Assembly (NCBI GenBank): GCA_017983755.1
Contig: JAGOAU010000003.1
Location: 119,496 to 183,495, forward strand
Direction of reading: 5' to 3'
Source: Azonexus sp.
GTDB lineage: Bacteria > Pseudomonadota > Gammaproteobacteria > Burkholderiales > Rhodocyclaceae
Length of the DNA stretch: 64,000 nt
The notes under the pieces: generated by a model
The model's database searches: none
What the model was told of the DNA's origin: nothing
The model's input: only the letters and a program-made list of their open reading frames with translations
Made by a program: the position numbers and the translations under genes
Shown: positions 45,898 through 56,628 of the stretch, piece after piece
Layout: each line of letters opens with the position of its first letter
Position numbering within the stretch: the stretch's first letter is position 1

Positions 45898-46870
45898 AGT
45901 GGTCGTAGCCTCGCCGGGCGAATTCGACAGGCTTGCCGTCGGGGTCGTACACCGTGACCTCGCCGGCCGCGCCGGCAACCATGCTGCCGATGCACCAGAG
46001 CGGTAGTTCGAGGCGGGCGGCGATCTGGCCGACGGTCTGCGATTGTGCCGGTGGCGTGGTGAAGCAGAGTTCGTAGTCGTCGCCGCCGGTGAGCTGGCAT
46101 TTGAGGGCGAGGCGCCGGAGGTCGGCGTCGTAGCTTTCGCCGCTTCCTGCCAATTCCCGCAGGTGCGGTAGCTGGACGAGCTGCACGGCGGCGGCGAGGC
46201 CGGAGCGTTCGCCGATGTGGCCGAGATCGGCGAGCAGGCCATCGGAAACGTCGATGGCCGCCGACGCCACACCGACCAGTGCTTGGCCAAGAGCAACGCG
46301 TGGGCGCGGCTTTTCGAGGGCGGCGACGCACAGGCGGTTCCACGGGGTGGGCAGTTCGATCTTTCCTTGCAACTGGGCGAGGCCGAGGCTGGCCAGACCG
46401 GGACGGCCGGAAACCCAGACCAGGTCGCCGGCACGGGCGCCATCGCGGCGCAGGGCCTGGCCGGGTTCGCATTCGCCGAGCGCGGTGATGCACAGATTGA
46501 GCGGGCCGCGCGTGGTGTCGCCGCCGACGATATCGACGCCGTATTCGGCGGCGCAGGCGAAGAAGCCGGCGGCAAATTTGGCGATCCACGGCTCGTCGAC
46601 CGCCGGCAGGCTGCCGGCGAGGAGCGCCCAGCGCGGTGTGGCGCCCATCGCCGCGAGGTCGGAAATGTTGACCGCCAGCGCCTTCCAGCCGAGGTTCTGC
46701 GGGTCGGTGTCGGGCAGGAAATGCGTGCCGGCGACCAGCATGTCGGTGGTGATGGCGAGCTGCCTGCCGGGCGTCGGCTGCAGCAGCGCGCAGTCGTCGC
46801 CGGGGCCGAGGATGGCCGAAGGGGTGGGCCGGGCGAAGTACCTGTCGATCAGTGCAAACTCGCCCGGCAT
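45890..46870 (-). CDS. thiL: Thiamine-monophosphate kinase
   Basis: 326 residues. It begins MPGEFALIDRYF, with AILGPGDDCALL, TTDMLVAGTHF and AIDVSDGLLADLGHI, the family ATP and Mg motifs. It phosphorylates thiamine monophosphate to the active pyrophosphate cofactor. It starts 4 bases after nusB and overlaps pgpA. Confidence 0.95.
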   Translation of the reverse strand: MPGEFALIDRYFARPTPSAILGPGDDCALLQPTPGRQLAITTDMLVAGTHFLPDTDPQNLGWKALAVNISDLAAMGATPRWALLAGSLPAVDEPWIAKFAAGFFACAAEYGVDIVGGDTTRGPLNLCITALGECEPGQALRRDGARAGDLVWVSGRPGLASLGLAQLQGKIELPTPWNRLCVAALEKPRPRVALGQALVGVASAAIDVSDGLLADLGHIGERSGLAAAVQLVQLPHLRELAGSGESYDADLRRLALKCQLTGGDDYELCFTTPPAQSQTVGQIAARLELPLWCIGSMVAGAAGEVTVYDPDGKPVEFARRGYDHFG

Positions 46871-46874
46871 CGGC

Positions 46875-47363
46875 TTATTTGCCCTTCCTGCGGGCGGCGA
46901 CCTCGTCCGGGCGAACGACGGCGGCGACCTTGTCGAGCACGCCATTGACGTACTTGTGGCCGTCGGTGCCGCCGAAGGCCTTGGTCAGCTCGATGGCCTC
47001 GTTGATGATGACGCGGTAGGGTGTTTCCGGGTGGTTGATCATCTCGAAGCTGCCCATCATCAGGATGCAGGCCTCGACCGGCGACAGTTCGCCGAAGCTG
47101 CGGTCGATGTGCGCCGAGATCTGTTCGGTGAGCTTCTGATCCTGGCCGATGACGCCGCGCAGGGTGCCGACGAAGAATTCGCGGTCGGCTTTGGCGAAGC
47201 CTTCCATTTCCGGGGCGTAGGCTTCGATGGCGGCTTCGTCGGCACCGCCGACGCGCCACTGGTAGAGGCCCTGCAGCACGAATTCGCGGGCCCGGCGGCG
47301 GGCCGACTTGGGCGGCGCCTTCGGTTCTTCGGGGTGTTCGGTGTCGCTGAGAAAGGTGGTCAT
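46875..47363 (-). CDS. nusB: Transcription antitermination factor NusB
   Basis: 162 residues with the family core [17 protein letters not shown], a helical bundle and the C-terminal [31 protein letters not shown]. It binds boxA RNA with NusE to prevent early termination in rRNA operons. The start overlaps the ribH stop (ATGA). Confidence 0.95.
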   Translation of the reverse strand: MTTFLSDTEHPEEPKAPPKSARRRAREFVLQGLYQWRVGGADEAAIEAYAPEMEGFAKADREFFVGTLRGVIGQDQKLTEQISAHIDRSFGELSPVEACILMMGSFEMINHPETPYRVIINEAIELTKAFGGTDGHKYVNGVLDKVAAVVRPDEVAARRKGK

Positions 47364-47833
47364 TGGGCAAGCGCCTTCTGCAGGTTGGCCATCTCGACGG
47401 CAGCCTGGGCGCAGTCGGCGCCCTTCGGTTGCATGCGCACTTCCGCCTGCCCGTCGGTTTCGCAGGTCAGGATGCCGTTGGCGATCGGGACGCCGGTATC
47501 GAGCTGGACTTCCATGATGGCGCGGCACGAATCGTTGGAAACCACCTCGAAGTGGTAGGTCTCGCCGCGGATGACGGCGCCGAGGGCGATCAGCGCGTGG
47601 TAGCGCTTGCTCTGCGCCATGGTCTGCAGCACCAGCGGGATTTCCAGCGCGCCCGGCACGTTGGCGATGACCATGTTGCCATCGGCGACGCCAAGGCGTT
47701 TGAGTTCGGCGACGCAGGCGGAAAGCAGGCCTTCGCAGACCGGCAGGTTAAAGCGGCTCATGACGATGCCGATGGTGAGGCCGGCGCCGTCGAGGTTGTT
47801 GTCGTATTCGAAGATGTTGTCGAAACGGGACAT
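47360..47833 (-). CDS. ribH: 6,7-dimethyl-8-ribityllumazine synthase
   Basis: 157 residues with the signatures VMSRFN near the N-terminus, [14 protein letters not shown] and [18 protein letters not shown]. It joins the ribityl-uracil intermediate with dihydroxybutanone phosphate, the product of the ribBA gene 3 bases upstream. Confidence 0.96.
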   Translation of the reverse strand: MSRFDNIFEYDNNLDGAGLTIGIVMSRFNLPVCEGLLSACVAELKRLGVADGNMVIANVPGALEIPLVLQTMAQSKRYHALIALGAVIRGETYHFEVVSNDSCRAIMEVQLDTGVPIANGILTCETDGQAEVRMQPKGADCAQAAVEMANLQKALAQ

Positions 47834-47836
47834 GGC

Positions 47837-48946
47837 TTAGAGCTCCGCGGGAGAGGTGACGAAACCGGTGACTTCGAGCTCGAAGCCGGTCATGGAGGGC
47901 ATGCGGCGCGGGCTGGAGAGCAGGCGCATCTTGGTGACGCCGACATCGCGCAGGATCTGGGCGCCGATGCCGTAGGTACGCGGATCCCACTTGGTCTGGG
48001 CGCGCGGTTTTTCACCAGTCAGACGGGCGAGCAGGGCTTCGCCGTCTTCCGGACGGTGCATGAGGACGATGACGCCATGGCCGTTTTTGGCCAGCGCGGC
48101 CTGCGCCTGGTCAATCGAGAAGGACTGCTGCTTGCTGGCCGGGTCGAGAAAATCGAGCACCGACAGCGGCTCATGGACGCGGACCAGCGTTTCGCCGCCG
48201 GCCGGTATCTGGCCCTTGACCAGCGCCAGATGGGTGGCGCCGCTGGCGCGGTCGACATAGGCGTGCATGGTGAATTCGCCGTGGGCGGTGGCGATGGTCT
48301 TGCTGGTGACGCGCTCGACCAGGGTTTCGGAGGCCGCGCGGTAGTGGATGAGGTCGGCGATGGTGCCGATCTTCAGGCCGTGGTCCCGGGCGAATTCCAT
48401 CAGTTCCGGCAGGCGGGCCATGGTGCCGTCGTCGTTCATGATCTCGCAGATCACCGAGGATGGTTCGAGGCCGGCCATGCCGGCGAGGTCGCAGCCGGCT
48501 TCGGTGTGGCCGGCGCGAACCAGCACGCCGCCTTCGCGGGCGGTGATCGGGAAGACGTGGCCGGGCTGGACGATGTCGTCGGCGGTGGTGTTCTTGGCGA
48601 CGGCGACCTGGATGGTGCGCGCGCGGTCGGCGGCGGAGATGCCGGTGGTGACGCCCTCGGCGGCCTCGATCGAGACGGTGAAGGCGGTGCCGTACTGGGT
48701 CTTGTTGTTGCGCGCCATCTGGACCAGGCCGAGCTTCTTGCAGCGCGCTTCGGTCAGCGTCAGGCAGATCAGGCCGCGGCCGTGTTTGGCCATGAAGTTG
48801 ATGGCTTCCGGCGTGATGTGCTCGGCGGCCATGACGAGGTCGCCCTCGTTTTCGCGGTCTTCTTCATCGACCAGGATGACCATGCGGCCGGCCTTGAGTT
48901 CGGCGACGATCTCGGCGGTGCTGGCTATGGCGGGATGGGGGGGCAT
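47837..48946 (-). CDS. ribB: 3,4-dihydroxy-2-butanone-4-phosphate synthase with degenerate GTP cyclohydrolase II domain
   Basis: 369 residues, RibBA layout. The N-terminal RibB half is intact (DEEDRENEGDLVMAAEH, GHTEAGCDLAGMAGL). In the C-terminal half the zinc-binding cysteine motif of RibA (ECLTGDVFGSxRCDC) is absent, replaced by VHEPLSVLDFLDPASK, and RQEGRGIGL is missing; only the end DPRTYGIGAQILRDVGVTKMRLL is recognisable. It therefore probably makes only dihydroxybutanone phosphate (RibBX type), with cyclohydrolase supplied elsewhere. I see no FMN riboswitch in the 82 bases upstream. Confidence 0.9.
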   Translation of the reverse strand: MPPHPAIASTAEIVAELKAGRMVILVDEEDRENEGDLVMAAEHITPEAINFMAKHGRGLICLTLTEARCKKLGLVQMARNNKTQYGTAFTVSIEAAEGVTTGISAADRARTIQVAVAKNTTADDIVQPGHVFPITAREGGVLVRAGHTEAGCDLAGMAGLEPSSVICEIMNDDGTMARLPELMEFARDHGLKIGTIADLIHYRAASETLVERVTSKTIATAHGEFTMHAYVDRASGATHLALVKGQIPAGGETLVRVHEPLSVLDFLDPASKQQSFSIDQAQAALAKNGHGVIVLMHRPEDGEALLARLTGEKPRAQTKWDPRTYGIGAQILRDVGVTKMRLLSSPRRMPSMTGFELEVTGFVTSPAEL

Positions 48947-49028
48947 TGGATTCCGGGCAGCGAAAATGGGGGTGATATTTTCGCAGAAACAGGCAGATGG
49001 CACATGACTTTAGTGCGACCGGGGGCGC

Positions 49029-49592
49029 TCAGGGCTGGTAGGCCTCGACCTGGATGCGCAGGCGGACCTCGTCGCCGATGAAGGGGAGCCCGGTCTGCAT
49101 GCCGAATTCGGAGCGGCGCAGCGCACCCTGCGCGTCGGCGCCGCAGCCGCGCTTGCCAACTGCCAGGTTGAGGCCGCACTTGAAGCGCGTGATCTCCAGC
49201 CGCAGCGGCCGGATTTCGCCGAGCAGGACCAGCTTGCCCTCGACGGCGACCGGCCGCTCTTCGTTGAAGACGAAGCGCTGGCTGCGGAAGATGATGTCGG
49301 GGAAGCTCTGCACGTTGAACCAGTCGGCGCCACGCAACACCTCGTCGCGCAGCCCGAAGCCGGTGTCGAGCGAGGCGGCGTCAATGCGGATCTCGATGTC
49401 GCCGCTGCGCGCCTCCGGGTCGAAGCGGACCTGGCCGGAGGTCTGCCGGAACAGGCCGCGCTGGGTCGAGAAGCCCATGTGGTCGATCTCGAAATTGGCG
49501 TAGGTGTGGCTGGGGTCGATCTGGTAATCGACGGCGCTGACCGGCAGCGCGAGGCAGGCGAGCAGGGCGGGCAGCAAGTATTTGATTGTCAC
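49029..49592 (-). CDS. YceI family periplasmic protein
   Basis: 187 residues. A signal peptide (TIKYLLPALLACLALPVSA) is followed by a YceI lipocalin-like barrel starting YQIDPSHTYANFEIDHMGFS. The family binds isoprenoid-type lipids. GTG 49592 is preferred since it places the signal peptide at the N-terminus; ATG 49622 would add ten residues. Its start overlaps a near-copy of the dispersed motif (CACGGTCGAC). Confidence 0.85.
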   Translation of the reverse strand: MTIKYLLPALLACLALPVSAVDYQIDPSHTYANFEIDHMGFSTQRGLFRQTSGQVRFDPEARSGDIEIRIDAASLDTGFGLRDEVLRGADWFNVQSFPDIIFRSQRFVFNEERPVAVEGKLVLLGEIRPLRLEITRFKCGLNLAVGKRGCGADAQGALRRSEFGMQTGLPFIGDEVRLRIQVEAYQP

Positions 49593-49717
49593 GGTCGACG
49601 CTCGAAAAAGGGCAAAAACCATTGTGGGTAGATGGCCTTCTGACCGGCCGCGCCGGCGGGCGTTCCCGGCGCCCGGCAAAATGCGGAGATCGCGGTTTCA
49701 GGTTAGCATCCCGGCCC

Positions 49718-51217
49718 ATGCGGCACGCCCTCCTTTTCTCCGTCTTCGTCATCGCCTCCTGCGGGCTGGCCTACGAACTGATCGCGGGCGCGCTGTCGTC
49801 CTACCTGCTCGGCGACTCGGTGACGCAGTTCTCGACGGTGATCGGCACCTACCTGTTCGCCATGGGTGTCGGCTCGTGGCTGTCGAAATACATTACCCGC
49901 GACCTGATCGGGCGCTTCATCCAGATCGAGCTGATGGTCGGCCTGCTCGGCGGCTTTTCGGCGATCGCTCTGTTTCTCGTGTTCACCTGGCTGGCGGCGC
50001 CATTCAAGCTGGTGCTCTACCTGCTGGTGTTCGGCGTCGGCGTGCTCGTCGGGCTGGAAATCCCGCTGGTCATGCGCATTCTCAAGCGCGAACTGGCGTT
50101 CAAGGATCTGGTTTCGCAGGTGCTGACCTTCGATTATCTTGGTGCGCTGGCGGTCTCCATCATGTTCCCGCTGATCCTCGCGCCGCATCTCGGCATGGTG
50201 CGCACCGGGCTGCTGTTCGGCGTGCTGAACGTGGCGGTGGCGCTGTGGGCGCTGCACCTGTTCCGCGAACAATTGCCGGCGCGGCGCGCACTGGCGGTGC
50301 AGAGCTGGACGGCGTTCGGCGTGCTGGTCGCCGGTTTCGCCGGCGCCGGGCAACTGACGACGCTGGCCGAGACGCACCTCTACGCCGACGAAATCGTCTA
50401 CAGCGAAACGACGCCCTACCAGCGCCTCGTCGTCACCCGCTGGCGCGACGATCTGCGGCTCTTCCTCAATAACAACCTGCAGTTCTCGTCGCACGACGAA
50501 TACCGCTACCACGAGGCGCTGGTGCACCCCGGGCTGGCCAGCCTGCCGGGAGCGAAGCGCGTGCTGGTGCTGGGCGGCGGCGACGGGCTGGCGGTGCGCG
50601 AAATCCTCAAGTACCCGCAGGTCGAGTCGGTGACGCTGGTCGATCTCGATCCGGCAATGACCGATCTGTTCGCGACGGCCCCGCCGCTGGTCGCGTTGAA
50701 CGAGGGCGCCCTGAAATCCGAGCGGGTCAAGGTGGTCAATGCCGACGCCCTGCAATGGCTGGAGGAGAGCAAGGAATACTTCGACTTCATCGTCATCGAC
50801 TTTCCCGACCCGGCCAATTTCGCCCTCGGCAAGCTCTACACCTCGGCCTTCTACCGCCTGCTGGAAAAACGCCTGTCGGCGCGCGGCCTGATCGCCATCC
50901 AGTCGACTTCGCCGCTCTATGCCCGGCAGTCGTTCTGGTGCGTGGTGGCAACGCTCGAAGATGTCGGCTTCAGGACCGCGCCCTACCACGCGCTGGTGCC
51001 GTCGTTCGGCGAATGGGGCTACATCATCGCCGGGCGCCAGGAATTCGTGCCGGCTGCGGTCGACCTCCCAAAAACCCGGTTTTTGACGGCGGAGACGCTG
51101 CCGCTGCTGTTCCATTTTCCGGCCGACATGGCGCGCGTGCCGGCCGAGGTCAATCGCCTGAACAACCAGGTGCTGGTCCGCTATTTCGAGCAGGAGTGGC
51201 GCAAGGTCATTCGCTAG
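49718..51217 (+). CDS. Membrane-bound spermidine-synthase-like aminopropyltransferase
   Basis: 499 residues. About seven membrane helices fill residues 1-220; the C-terminal half is a spermidine-synthase fold with the SAM-binding loop VLVLGGGDGLAVREIL, the acidic VDLDPA and the DFPDPANFALGKLYT catalytic strand. Related proteins make or modify polyamines, but membrane versions are little studied. No S-adenosylmethionine decarboxylase is in the window. It is divergent from yceI. Confidence 0.85.
   Translation: MRHALLFSVFVIASCGLAYELIAGALSSYLLGDSVTQFSTVIGTYLFAMGVGSWLSKYITRDLIGRFIQIELMVGLLGGFSAIALFLVFTWLAAPFKLVLYLLVFGVGVLVGLEIPLVMRILKRELAFKDLVSQVLTFDYLGALAVSIMFPLILAPHLGMVRTGLLFGVLNVAVALWALHLFREQLPARRALAVQSWTAFGVLVAGFAGAGQLTTLAETHLYADEIVYSETTPYQRLVVTRWRDDLRLFLNNNLQFSSHDEYRYHEALVHPGLASLPGAKRVLVLGGGDGLAVREILKYPQVESVTLVDLDPAMTDLFATAPPLVALNEGALKSERVKVVNADALQWLEESKEYFDFIVIDFPDPANFALGKLYTSAFYRLLEKRLSARGLIAIQSTSPLYARQSFWCVVATLEDVGFRTAPYHALVPSFGEWGYIIAGRQEFVPAAVDLPKTRFLTAETLPLLFHFPADMARVPAEVNRLNNQVLVRYFEQEWRKVIR
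51055..51064 (+). repeat. TGCGGTCGAC dispersed motif, copy 12
   Basis: Inside the aminopropyltransferase gene; followed by CTCCC-AAAAA-CCCGG-TTTTT, a strong two-tract match. Confidence 0.5.
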
Positions 51218-51264
51218 CGGTTTTGGAGTAACCTGACGGTGGCATAGCCGATTTCCACCCTGCA

Positions 51265-53928
51265 ATGCACATCGCCAACCTCTCCGTCGCGGATGCGCTG
51301 GCCAGCCTCCGGACATCCGAGCATGGCCTGACCCCGGCCGAGGCGGAACGGCGCCTGCGCGAATACGGTCCGAACCGCATCGAGGAGGTTCGGGGCGAGC
51401 CGGAATGGCGGCGTTTCCTGCACGAATTCACGCACTTCTTTGCGCTGATCCTGTGGGTCGCCGCGGCGCTTGCCTTCTTTGCCGAATCGCGCAGTCCGGG
51501 CGAGGGCATGTGGCAACTGGGCGTCGCCATCGTCGCCGTCATCCTGATCAACGGCTCGTTCTCCTTCTGGCAGGAGTACCGGGCCGAGCGGGCGATCGCC
51601 GCGCTGCGCAAGCTGCTGCCGCAAGTCGTCAAGGTGGTGCGCGACGGGCAGTTGCTGACATTGGCGGCCGAACTTCTGGTACCTGGCGACCTCGTCCTGC
51701 TCGCCGAGGGCGACAACGTGCCGGCCGATTGCCGCCTGATCGCCGGCGCCGAGGTCCGGGTGAACCTGTCGACCGTCACCGGCGAAGCGCTGCCTAAGGC
51801 GCGCAGCCCGGAACCCGTGGCGGCAACCGCCGCGCTCGACAGCAGGAACCTGCTGCTGGCCGGCACCTCGCTGGTTTCCGGCGAAGGGCGCGCCATCGTC
51901 TTCGCTACTGGGATGCGCACCGAATTCGGCAAGATCGCCCACCTGACGCAGACGGCGGAAAAGACGGTTTCCCACCTGCAGCAGGAAATCGCCCGCCTGT
52001 CGAAGCTGGTCGCCCTCTTCGCGACGGCGCTGGGGCTGATTTTCTTCGCCATCGGCACCGCGATCGGGTTGCCGTTCTGGGCCAACCTGATGTTCGCCAT
52101 CGGCATCATCGTCGCCAACGTGCCGGAAGGGCTGTTACCGACGGTGACCCTGTCGCTGGCCATGGCCACCCAGCGCATGGCGCGGCGCCACGCGCTGGTG
52201 CGCCACCTGCCGGCAGTCGAGACGCTGGGGGCGACGACCGTCATCTGCAGCGACAAGACCGGCACCCTGACGCAGAACCGGATGAGCGTGCAGCAGGCCT
52301 TCTGCGGCGGCGCTACGTATGCCGGCGACCGGCTCGCGGGCATGCCCGGTGCCGGCCAGCTGCTGCGCAACGCCCGCCATTGCCACAATCTGAAGCGCGG
52401 CCTGCACGATGGGGGCGAGGTCTGGCTCGGCGACCCGATGGAGGTCGCGTTATGCGAATTCGCCCGCGTGGCCGGCGCCGACGCTCAGGCGACACAGGTC
52501 GGCGAACTGCCGTTCGACAGCGACCGGCGTCGCATGTCGGTGATCGTCGAGCAGGACGGCGAACGCTGGCTGTATTGCAAGGGGGCGCCGGAAGCCGTCC
52601 TTCAGTTGTGCGAGTCGGCGGATGCCGGGGGCGGCGTCGTGCCGCTTGACGAGCGGCAGCGGGCCGAAGTCGCTGCCGCGCAGGAGGCGATGGCCGACGG
52701 CGGGCTACGTGTGCTGGCCTTCGCCTGGCGCAGGCTGGCGCCCGGCGAGAGAGCGGTCGAGCAGCGACTGGTCCTGTCCGGCCTGATCGGCCTCCACGAC
52801 CCGCCGCGCCCCGAGGTGCCCGAAGCCGTCGCGCGCTGCCGCTCGGCCGGCGTCAAGGTGATCATGGTGACCGGCGATCATCCGCACACGGCGCTCGCCA
52901 TCGCGCGCGAGATCGGACTGGTGCGCGGCGCCGCGCCAGCCGTCGTGCTCGGCGAGGCCCTGCGCCGGATGACGCCAGCCCAGTTGCAGATCGTGCTCGA
53001 CAGCCCGGAAATCCTGTTCGCCCGGGTCACGGCCGAGCAGAAGATGCTGGTGGTCAACGCGCTCAAAAACAAGGGCGAAATCGTCGCCGTCACCGGCGAC
53101 GGGGTCAACGACGCGCCGGCCCTGAAATCCGCGCACATCGGCATCGCCATGGGCCTCGCCGGCACCGACGTCGCCAAGGCGGCAGCCGACATGATCCTGC
53201 TCGACGACAATTTCGCCAGCATCGTCAATGCGGTCGAGGAGGGGCGGGCGGTGTTCGAGAACATCCGCAAGTTCCTGACCTACATCCTGACCTCGAATGT
53301 TCCCGAACTGATTCCCTACCTGGCCTTCGTGCTGTTCCGGATTCCCTTGCCGCTGACCATCATCCAGATCCTTGCAGTCGACCTCGGCACCGACATGCTG
53401 CCGGCGCTGGCGCTCGGCGCCGAGCCGCCCGACCGGGGGCTGATGCGTCAGCCGCCGCGACCGCCGCACGAGCGCCTGCTGTCGTGGTCGCTGCTGGCCC
53501 GTGCCTATCTGTGGCTGGGGATGCTCGAAGCCGGCGTCGCGCTGGCCGCGTTCTTACTGGTCCTGCATCTGGCCGGCTGGCGCTACGGCGAGATGCTCGG
53601 CACTGCCGATCCGCTTTATTTGCAGGCGACGACCGCCTGCCTGGCGGCCATCGTCGTCTCGCAGATGGTTAACGTCTTTCTCTGCCGGCATCCGCGGGAA
53701 TCGGCGCTGCGCTTTTCGCTGCGGAAAAACCCGCTGCTACTGCTCGGACTGGCGGCCGAACTCGGGTTGCTGCTATTGATCGTCTACACGCCGCCGGGCA
53801 ACCGAATTTTTGCAACGCTGGCGTTCGACACCGGCATCTGGCTGGTCCTGGTTGTCCTCGCCCTAGCTTTCGGCATGCTGGAAGAGCTGCGCAAACATTT
53901 CGTCCGCCGGGGCTGGCGCAGCCCTTGA
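51265..53928 (+). CDS. P2-type cation-transporting ATPase
   Basis: 887 residues, full length. The phosphorylation site is D330 in CSDKTGTLTQNRM; the TGE actuator motif is VNLSTVTGEALP, and VTGDGVNDAPALKSA is the hinge. The fourth helix reads IVANVPEGLLPTVTLSLAMA, the PEGLL type found in Na/K-ATPases (P2C) rather than the PEGLP of calcium pumps. The ion is therefore more likely Na+, K+ or H+ than Ca2+, but it is not proven. It stands just upstream of the groESL control region. Confidence 0.85.
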   Translation: MHIANLSVADALASLRTSEHGLTPAEAERRLREYGPNRIEEVRGEPEWRRFLHEFTHFFALILWVAAALAFFAESRSPGEGMWQLGVAIVAVILINGSFSFWQEYRAERAIAALRKLLPQVVKVVRDGQLLTLAAELLVPGDLVLLAEGDNVPADCRLIAGAEVRVNLSTVTGEALPKARSPEPVAATAALDSRNLLLAGTSLVSGEGRAIVFATGMRTEFGKIAHLTQTAEKTVSHLQQEIARLSKLVALFATALGLIFFAIGTAIGLPFWANLMFAIGIIVANVPEGLLPTVTLSLAMATQRMARRHALVRHLPAVETLGATTVICSDKTGTLTQNRMSVQQAFCGGATYAGDRLAGMPGAGQLLRNARHCHNLKRGLHDGGEVWLGDPMEVALCEFARVAGADAQATQVGELPFDSDRRRMSVIVEQDGERWLYCKGAPEAVLQLCESADAGGGVVPLDERQRAEVAAAQEAMADGGLRVLAFAWRRLAPGERAVEQRLVLSGLIGLHDPPRPEVPEAVARCRSAGVKVIMVTGDHPHTALAIAREIGLVRGAAPAVVLGEALRRMTPAQLQIVLDSPEILFARVTAEQKMLVVNALKNKGEIVAVTGDGVNDAPALKSAHIGIAMGLAGTDVAKAAADMILLDDNFASIVNAVEEGRAVFENIRKFLTYILTSNVPELIPYLAFVLFRIPLPLTIIQILAVDLGTDMLPALALGAEPPDRGLMRQPPRPPHERLLSWSLLARAYLWLGMLEAGVALAAFLLVLHLAGWRYGEMLGTADPLYLQATTACLAAIVVSQMVNVFLCRHPRESALRFSLRKNPLLLLGLAAELGLLLLIVYTPPGNRIFATLAFDTGIWLVLVVLALAFGMLEELRKHFVRRGWRSP

Positions 53929-54008
53929 AAGTCACGTCAACGCGTGCGCCGGATGGTCGCAACGGACACCGCTGCAATCTGCAATCAACGAAATTGCACC
54001 CAGTCGAC

Positions 54009-54037
54009 TTGAAATCCGCGCGTTGCGTCCTTATTAT
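54009..54037 (+). promoter_or_regulatory. groESL promoter
   Basis: TTGAAA (54009-54014) and TATTAT (54032-54037) at exactly 17 bases. The -35 region CTTGAAA also fits the sigma-32 consensus, so both sigma factors may use this stretch. The CIRCE element starts right after the -10. Confidence 0.75.
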
Positions 54038-54064
54038 TTAGCACTCACCGGAGACGAGTGCTAA
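54038..54064. promoter_or_regulatory. CIRCE operator (HrcA site) of groESL
   Basis: Perfect TTAGCACTC-N9-GAGTGCTAA at the transcription start region of groESL; both arms are identical to those at rpoH. Confidence 0.95.
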
Positions 54065-54141
54065 CAAAAGCCCGCTCCGTTCCCGGGCACCTTCAGTGTG
54101 CCGGCCAATTTCATCTCTGAGAACTACAAGGAGCTATCTCT

Positions 54142-54432
54142 ATGAATATCCGTCCTTTGCACGACCGTGTGATCGTCAAGCGCGTTGAAGCCGAACGTAC
54201 CACCGCTTCCGGCATCGTCATTCCCGATTCCGCCGGCGAAAAGCCGGATCAGGGCGAAGTCCTGGCCGTCGGCCCGGGCAAGCGCGACGACAACGGCAAG
54301 CAGATCGCCCTCGACGTCAAGGTCGGCGATCGCGTCCTGTTCGGCAAGTATGCCGGCCAGGCCGTCAAGGTCGATGGTCAGGAAGTCCTGGTCATGCGTG
54401 AAGAAGACATCATGGGTGTCCTGCAGGCTTGA
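54142..54432 (+). CDS. groES: Co-chaperonin GroES
   Basis: 96 residues, [16 protein letters not shown] at the start and the mobile loop [18 protein letters not shown]. It caps the GroEL cavity. Codon use is strongly biased toward highly expressed codons. The ribosome site AAGGAG lies 11 bases ahead. Confidence 0.97.
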   Translation: MNIRPLHDRVIVKRVEAERTTASGIVIPDSAGEKPDQGEVLAVGPGKRDDNGKQIALDVKVGDRVLFGKYAGQAVKVDGQEVLVMREEDIMGVLQA

Positions 54433-54436
54433 TTGC

Positions 54437-54446
54437 TGCGGTCGAC
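54437..54446 (+). repeat. TGCGGTCGAC dispersed motif, copy 13 (intergenic)
   Basis: In the 48-base groES-groEL gap; followed by GTTC-AAAA-CAGATC-AAATTT. Confidence 0.55.
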
Positions 54447-54480
54447 GTTCAAAACAGATCAAATTTCAGGAGCTATATAA

Positions 54481-56133
<1,653 letters not shown>

Positions 56134-56162
56134 TTTCCCTCCCGGCCTCACCGCCCGATCAG

Positions 56163-56189
56163 AAGCCCCGCCGCGTGCGGGGCTTTTTT
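56163..56189 (+). terminator. Rho-independent terminator of groESL
   Basis: Stem AAGCCCCGC/GCGGGGCTT with loop CGCGT and six T. Confidence 0.93.
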
Positions 56190-56220
56190 GTGACAGATCA
56201 AGGCAGGACTTACGACTTTC

Positions 56221-56246
56221 GTAACAGTCTGTAAGCTGCTTGTAAG
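56221..56246 (+). promoter_or_regulatory. Direct-repeat box before the actP operon
   Basis: GTAAC at 56221, GTAAG at 56231 and GTAAG at 56242; the last two form GTAAG-N6-GTAAG, an 11-base period typical of OmpR-family sites. A CTTAC lies just upstream at 56209. The same motif, inverted, occurs before the response-regulator gene at 58638. Confidence 0.6.
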
Positions 56247-56310
56247 ACGTTCCACCTAAATTACGCTCCGCAGCAATGCCTCCATAAACACAAATCTGAG
56301 GAGCTAATCA

Positions 56311-56628
56311 ATGTCATCGCATATCGATACCTATGCGCAAATCCGGAACAATCCAAAGTTCCAGGCGCTGGTAGCCAAGCGCAACTCGTACTCTTTCATC
56401 ATGACTGCCCTCATGATGATTGTGTACTACGGCTACATCCTGCTGATCGCCTTCAACAAGGAATGGCTGGCGACCAAGCTGGCTCCGGGGATGGTCACCT
56501 CCATCGGTATTCCGATGGGCCTGGGCGTCATCATCTTCACCATCGTTCTCACCAATATTTACGTCCGCCGCGCCAACACCGAGTTCGATACCGAAGCCGC
56601 AGCAGTTCTCAAGGAGGCAGGCAAGTGA
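56311..56628 (+). CDS. DUF485 membrane protein (YjcH-like)
   Basis: 105 residues with two membrane helices; starts [17 protein letters not shown], typical of DUF485. YjcH is always linked to the acetate permease ActP and probably assists it. Its stop overlaps the actP GTG start by four bases. GAGGAG lies upstream. Confidence 0.92.
   Translation: MSSHIDTYAQIRNNPKFQALVAKRNSYSFIMTALMMIVYYGYILLIAFNKEWLATKLAPGMVTSIGIPMGLGVIIFTIVLTNIYVRRANTEFDTEAAAVLKEAGK

Noticed and set aside
48947-49028. FMN riboswitch before ribBA
   Set aside because: The 82-base gap is too short and shows none of the conserved RFN blocks.
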